A stretch of DNA of 64,000 nt from G963665975 sp963665975. Lineage in GTDB: Bacteria > Bacteroidota > Rhodothermia > Rhodothermales > Bin80. The DNA is taken from positions 3,596,001 through 3,660,000 of the forward strand of contig OY762508.1 of NCBI GenBank assembly GCA_963665975.1, written 5' to 3'. This document shows, piece after piece, positions 61,851-64,000 of the stretch; the stretch's first letter is position 1; each line of letters starts with the position of its first letter. The translations under genes and the position numbers were made by a program. The notes beneath the pieces were generated by a model, which was not told the origin of the DNA, searched no databases, and saw only the letters and a program-made list of their open reading frames with translations.

Positions 61851-62615
61851 TTATCCGATCAACAGTACGGCGAGTATCAGATCCGCGACCAATAGATAGA
61901 CACAACTGCTAACGGCAGCCTGTGTCGTGCTGCGTCCGACTCCTTCGGCGCCACCCTCGGTGAAGTATCCCATGTAGCAAGAAATCGAGGTAATGACGAA
62001 GCCGAAGACGACAGATTTTATGAGGCCGAAATAGGGGCCAAACGGCAGATAGTAATCCCTGGCTCCCTGGATGAACTCGCCGGTTGATACGGCCCCGGTA
62101 AGCTCAGCTGCCAACAGGCTTCCGCTTATTCCCACGAACACGGCCGAAATATATAGTACGGGAAACATGATAATGCCGGCCAAGACACGTGGTACGATCA
62201 GATAGCCGATCGAATTCAAACCCATGGCCTCCAGCGCATCTATCTGTTCCGTAACACGCATCGTGCCGAGTTCTGCCGCGATCCGGGCTCCCACGCGGCC
62301 AGCCAGGATAAACCCGGTTACTACGGCGCCCAGCTCCATGATAAGTGACGGAACAACGACTGCGCCGATCGTCGACTTGGGTATCAGTGGAGAGACCAAT
62401 TGATAGGCCGTCTGCACGGTGGTCACCGCGCCGGAGAATGCTGCTGCCAACGCAACAATTGGGATGGACTCAATCCCGACACGTATCATCTGCGTGGCCA
62501 GATTCTTTCGGTACAGGCCGAATTCGCCCAATGAAGTGCAGGCCTTTGCGATCAGCAGCGAATAGCGGCCAACACTAAAGAAAGGCTGTGTCAAGTGGAG
62601 CTTCAGTGAAGCCAT
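61851..62615 (-). CDS. mlaE: MlaE-type ABC transporter permease
   Basis: 254 residues from ATG 62615 (48 bases inside the longer frame). Hydrophobic helices and the permease-family hallmark: IPIVALAAAFSGAVTTVQTA, VPSLIMELGAVVTGFILAGR, VGARIAAELGTMRVTEQIDA, LEAMGLNSIGYLIVPRV, and the late TEGGAEGVGRSTTQAAVSSC. First gene of mlaEFD-HD-DUF445 on the minus strand, divergent from radA with 150 bases between starts. Its role is maintaining outer-membrane lipid asymmetry or importing lipid. Confidence 0.95.
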   Translation of the reverse strand: MASLKLHLTQPFFSVGRYSLLIAKACTSLGEFGLYRKNLATQMIRVGIESIPIVALAAAFSGAVTTVQTAYQLVSPLIPKSTIGAVVVPSLIMELGAVVTGFILAGRVGARIAAELGTMRVTEQIDALEAMGLNSIGYLIVPRVLAGIIMFPVLYISAVFVGISGSLLAAELTGAVSTGEFIQGARDYYLPFGPYFGLIKSVVFGFVITSISCYMGYFTEGGAEGVGRSTTQAAVSSCVYLLVADLILAVLLIG

Positions 62616-62765
62616 GCAGGCGGGCCCTGTTGCCGGGCAGTGAGGAACGCATCTAAATGACATTTAGCATTGTATGTTTCTCTCTGGCAAGGCCTGTGAC
62701 AGGCAGGTGTCACCCCAGTAGGCGACTTTTATCAACCCGAATCACGAATAGGAGAGTACACTGGT

Positions 62766-64000
62766 ATGGCCAGTCCCAAAATCCGTCACGTATGCCAGGA
62801 ATGTGGTTACGAGTCCCTGAAGTGGATTGGGCGTTGCCCGAGTTGCGGTCAGTGGCAAAGTTTTGTTGAAGAGGTGGTAGTACGAGGGGCTACGGGTAAT
62901 TTTCGCACGCGCGCTGGGGAGCCACAACGTCTCACCGACGTGGATACGGGAGAGGCGCCTCGCATTCAAACGGGACTCGGCGAACTCGACCGCATTATGG
63001 GCGGTGGCATCATGCGCGGCTCGATCACTCTGATTGCGGGGGATCCTGGAATCGGCAAGAGCACGCTCATGACGGAACTGGGCAAGTTCTTGCGCCCGTT
63101 GAATGTTCTTTATGTTACGGGAGAAGAATCGGCGCGGCAGGTGCGCTTGCGGGCAGAGCGTCTCAATGCTGCGACACCCAACGTGCTGGTCTTTGCGGAA
63201 ACCAATCTTGAAGAAATCCTCGCCTCGACGATGGAGGTTGATCCGGACGTACTGATCATTGATTCCATACAGACCGTATATCGCCCCGATGTGCACAGTG
63301 CGCCTGGGTCTGTGAGCCAGATCCGCGAATGTGCTTCGTCGCTCATGCGCGTAACGAAGGAATTCAATGTGGCGACGTTTCTGGTGGGGCACGTTACCAA
63401 GACGGGAGCCATTGCCGGCCCGCGTGTCCTGGAGCATATGGTGGACACGGTGGTCACATTCGAAGGAGATCGGCACCACGAGACCCGCGTCTTGCGGGCG
63501 GTGAAAAACCGATTTGGTTCCACTAACGAATTAGGTGTGTTTGCAATGAGCGGGAATGGTCTGCAGGAGATAACAAATCCAAGCGCCGTATTTCTCTCCG
63601 AGCGCCATGCGGCGGCAAGCGGCTCAGTCGTAATATGCACGATGGAGGGAACGCGGCCGTTGTTGGTGGAGGTACAGGCCCTGGTGTCTCCGACTTCGTA
63701 TGGCACGCCACAGCGCACGACCACGGGTTTCGACCTTCGGCGACTACAACTGCTCGTGGCTGTACTAGAAAAGCGGGAGGGGCTGGGGCTTGGCGCACAC
63801 GACATTTTCCTGAATGTTGCCGGAGGTGCTCGCCTGGATGAACCTGCCGCTGATCTGGGTGTCGTTATGGCGATAGCCTCATCATTGCGCGACGTGCCGT
63901 CGGACAAGCACGGTGTTCTCATTGGCGAGGTCGGGCTAGGAGGCGAGGTGCGTGGGGTAAGCAAATTGGAATTGCGGTTAAGGGAATCAGCGAAACTGGG
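62766..64000 (+). CDS. radA: DNA repair protein RadA, 3'-truncated by window edge
   Basis: The frame from ATG 62766 stays open to the window end (411 codons visible; full proteins are usually about 450 to 460). A four-Cys zinc motif opens the protein (VCQECGY...GRCPSCG). The RecA-like core has Walker A LIAGDPGIGKSTLM, GEESARQVRLRAERL, VLIIDSIQTVYRP (Walker B) and the RadA-specific VKNRFGSTNELGVF. A Lon-like C-terminal domain follows (FLNVAGGARLDEPAADLGVV, LIGEVGLGGEVRGVSKLE). It promotes branch migration in recombinational repair. Divergent from mlaE. Confidence 0.95.
   Translation, partial: MASPKIRHVCQECGYESLKWIGRCPSCGQWQSFVEEVVVRGATGNFRTRAGEPQRLTDVDTGEAPRIQTGLGELDRIMGGGIMRGSITLIAGDPGIGKSTLMTELGKFLRPLNVLYVTGEESARQVRLRAERLNAATPNVLVFAETNLEEILASTMEVDPDVLIIDSIQTVYRPDVHSAPGSVSQIRECASSLMRVTKEFNVATFLVGHVTKTGAIAGPRVLEHMVDTVVTFEGDRHHETRVLRAVKNRFGSTNELGVFAMSGNGLQEITNPSAVFLSERHAAASGSVVICTMEGTRPLLVEVQALVSPTSYGTPQRTTTGFDLRRLQLLVAVLEKREGLGLGAHDIFLNVAGGARLDEPAADLGVVMAIASSLRDVPSDKHGVLIGEVGLGGEVRGVSKLELRLRESAKL

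Noticed and set aside
1..64000. CRISPR arrays, rRNA and tRNA genes
   Set aside because: No regularly spaced short repeats and no tRNA or rRNA signatures were seen by eye; a tRNAscan/Infernal run could still find a missed tRNA.

Overview
The window looks like a chromosomal segment of a Bacteroidota-type bacterium, most likely of the Rhodothermota/Rhodothermia-Balneola side. The evidence is several TonB-dependent receptors with an N-terminal carboxypeptidase-regulatory-like domain, several secreted proteins with type IX secretion (T9SS) C-terminal sorting domains, a PorV/PorQ-like outer-membrane protein, an anti-sigma/ECF sigma/receptor signalling set and an MCE-type lipid transporter. No rRNA, tRNA or CRISPR array was seen. 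All assignments come from reading the sequence and from family knowledge; no database search was run.

Layout. 1-2 kb: 3' part of a TonB-dependent receptor. 2.3-11 kb: a probable phosphorus locus with a Na/Pi cotransporter, a T9SS surface protein and a TonB-dependent receptor on the minus strand, divergent from polyphosphate kinase 1; pdxH follows, convergent. 11.8-13.2 kb: two tiny translationally coupled ORFs, one copy of a 196-bp dispersed repeat and a decayed IS5-type transposase. 13.3-20.5 kb: a receptor / giant secreted protein / PorV-like operon. 20.7-23.6 kb: an intact IS1634-family element flanked by a direct repeat of about 100 bp, then an IS110 relic. 23.7-30.2 kb: two T9SS cargo proteins and a lipoprotein parvulin-type foldase. 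30.3-31.0 kb: an internally deleted IS1634 relic and the second copy of the 196-bp repeat. 31-43.7 kb: mostly housekeeping genes (CYTH phosphatase, PPK2, MetY, a CoA-binding protein, an M28 peptidase, a YbaK deacylase, CoaX, BirA, a lipoprotein, an inositol monophosphatase, FabI, an L,D-transpeptidase, a methyltransferase), with a receptor relic at 41.8 kb. 43.8-44.3 kb: an IS3 relic joined to an orphan T9SS tail and a strong terminator. 44.5-46.5 kb: two NfeD proteins. 46.5-51 kb: ECF sigma - FecR - STN-domain receptor. 51-64 kb: NupC, a PcrA/UvrD helicase, a phosphodiesterase cluster, DusB, an MlaEFD operon extended by HD and DUF445 genes, and the 5' part of radA.

How the genes fit together. 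Two themes stand out. The first is envelope biology: surface nutrient capture by TonB receptors and T9SS-exported partners, folding and sorting helpers, lipid trafficking, and NfeD membrane quality control. The second is phosphorus handling: Na/Pi uptake, a candidate phosphate-linked receptor pair, PPK1, PPK2 and a CYTH-fold triphosphatase candidate. The signals judged most worth checking are the intrinsic terminator whose U-tract ends one base before the start codon of the FecIR-linked receptor, the long target duplication around the IS1634 element, the phosphorus locus, and the 196-bp repeat of unknown nature.
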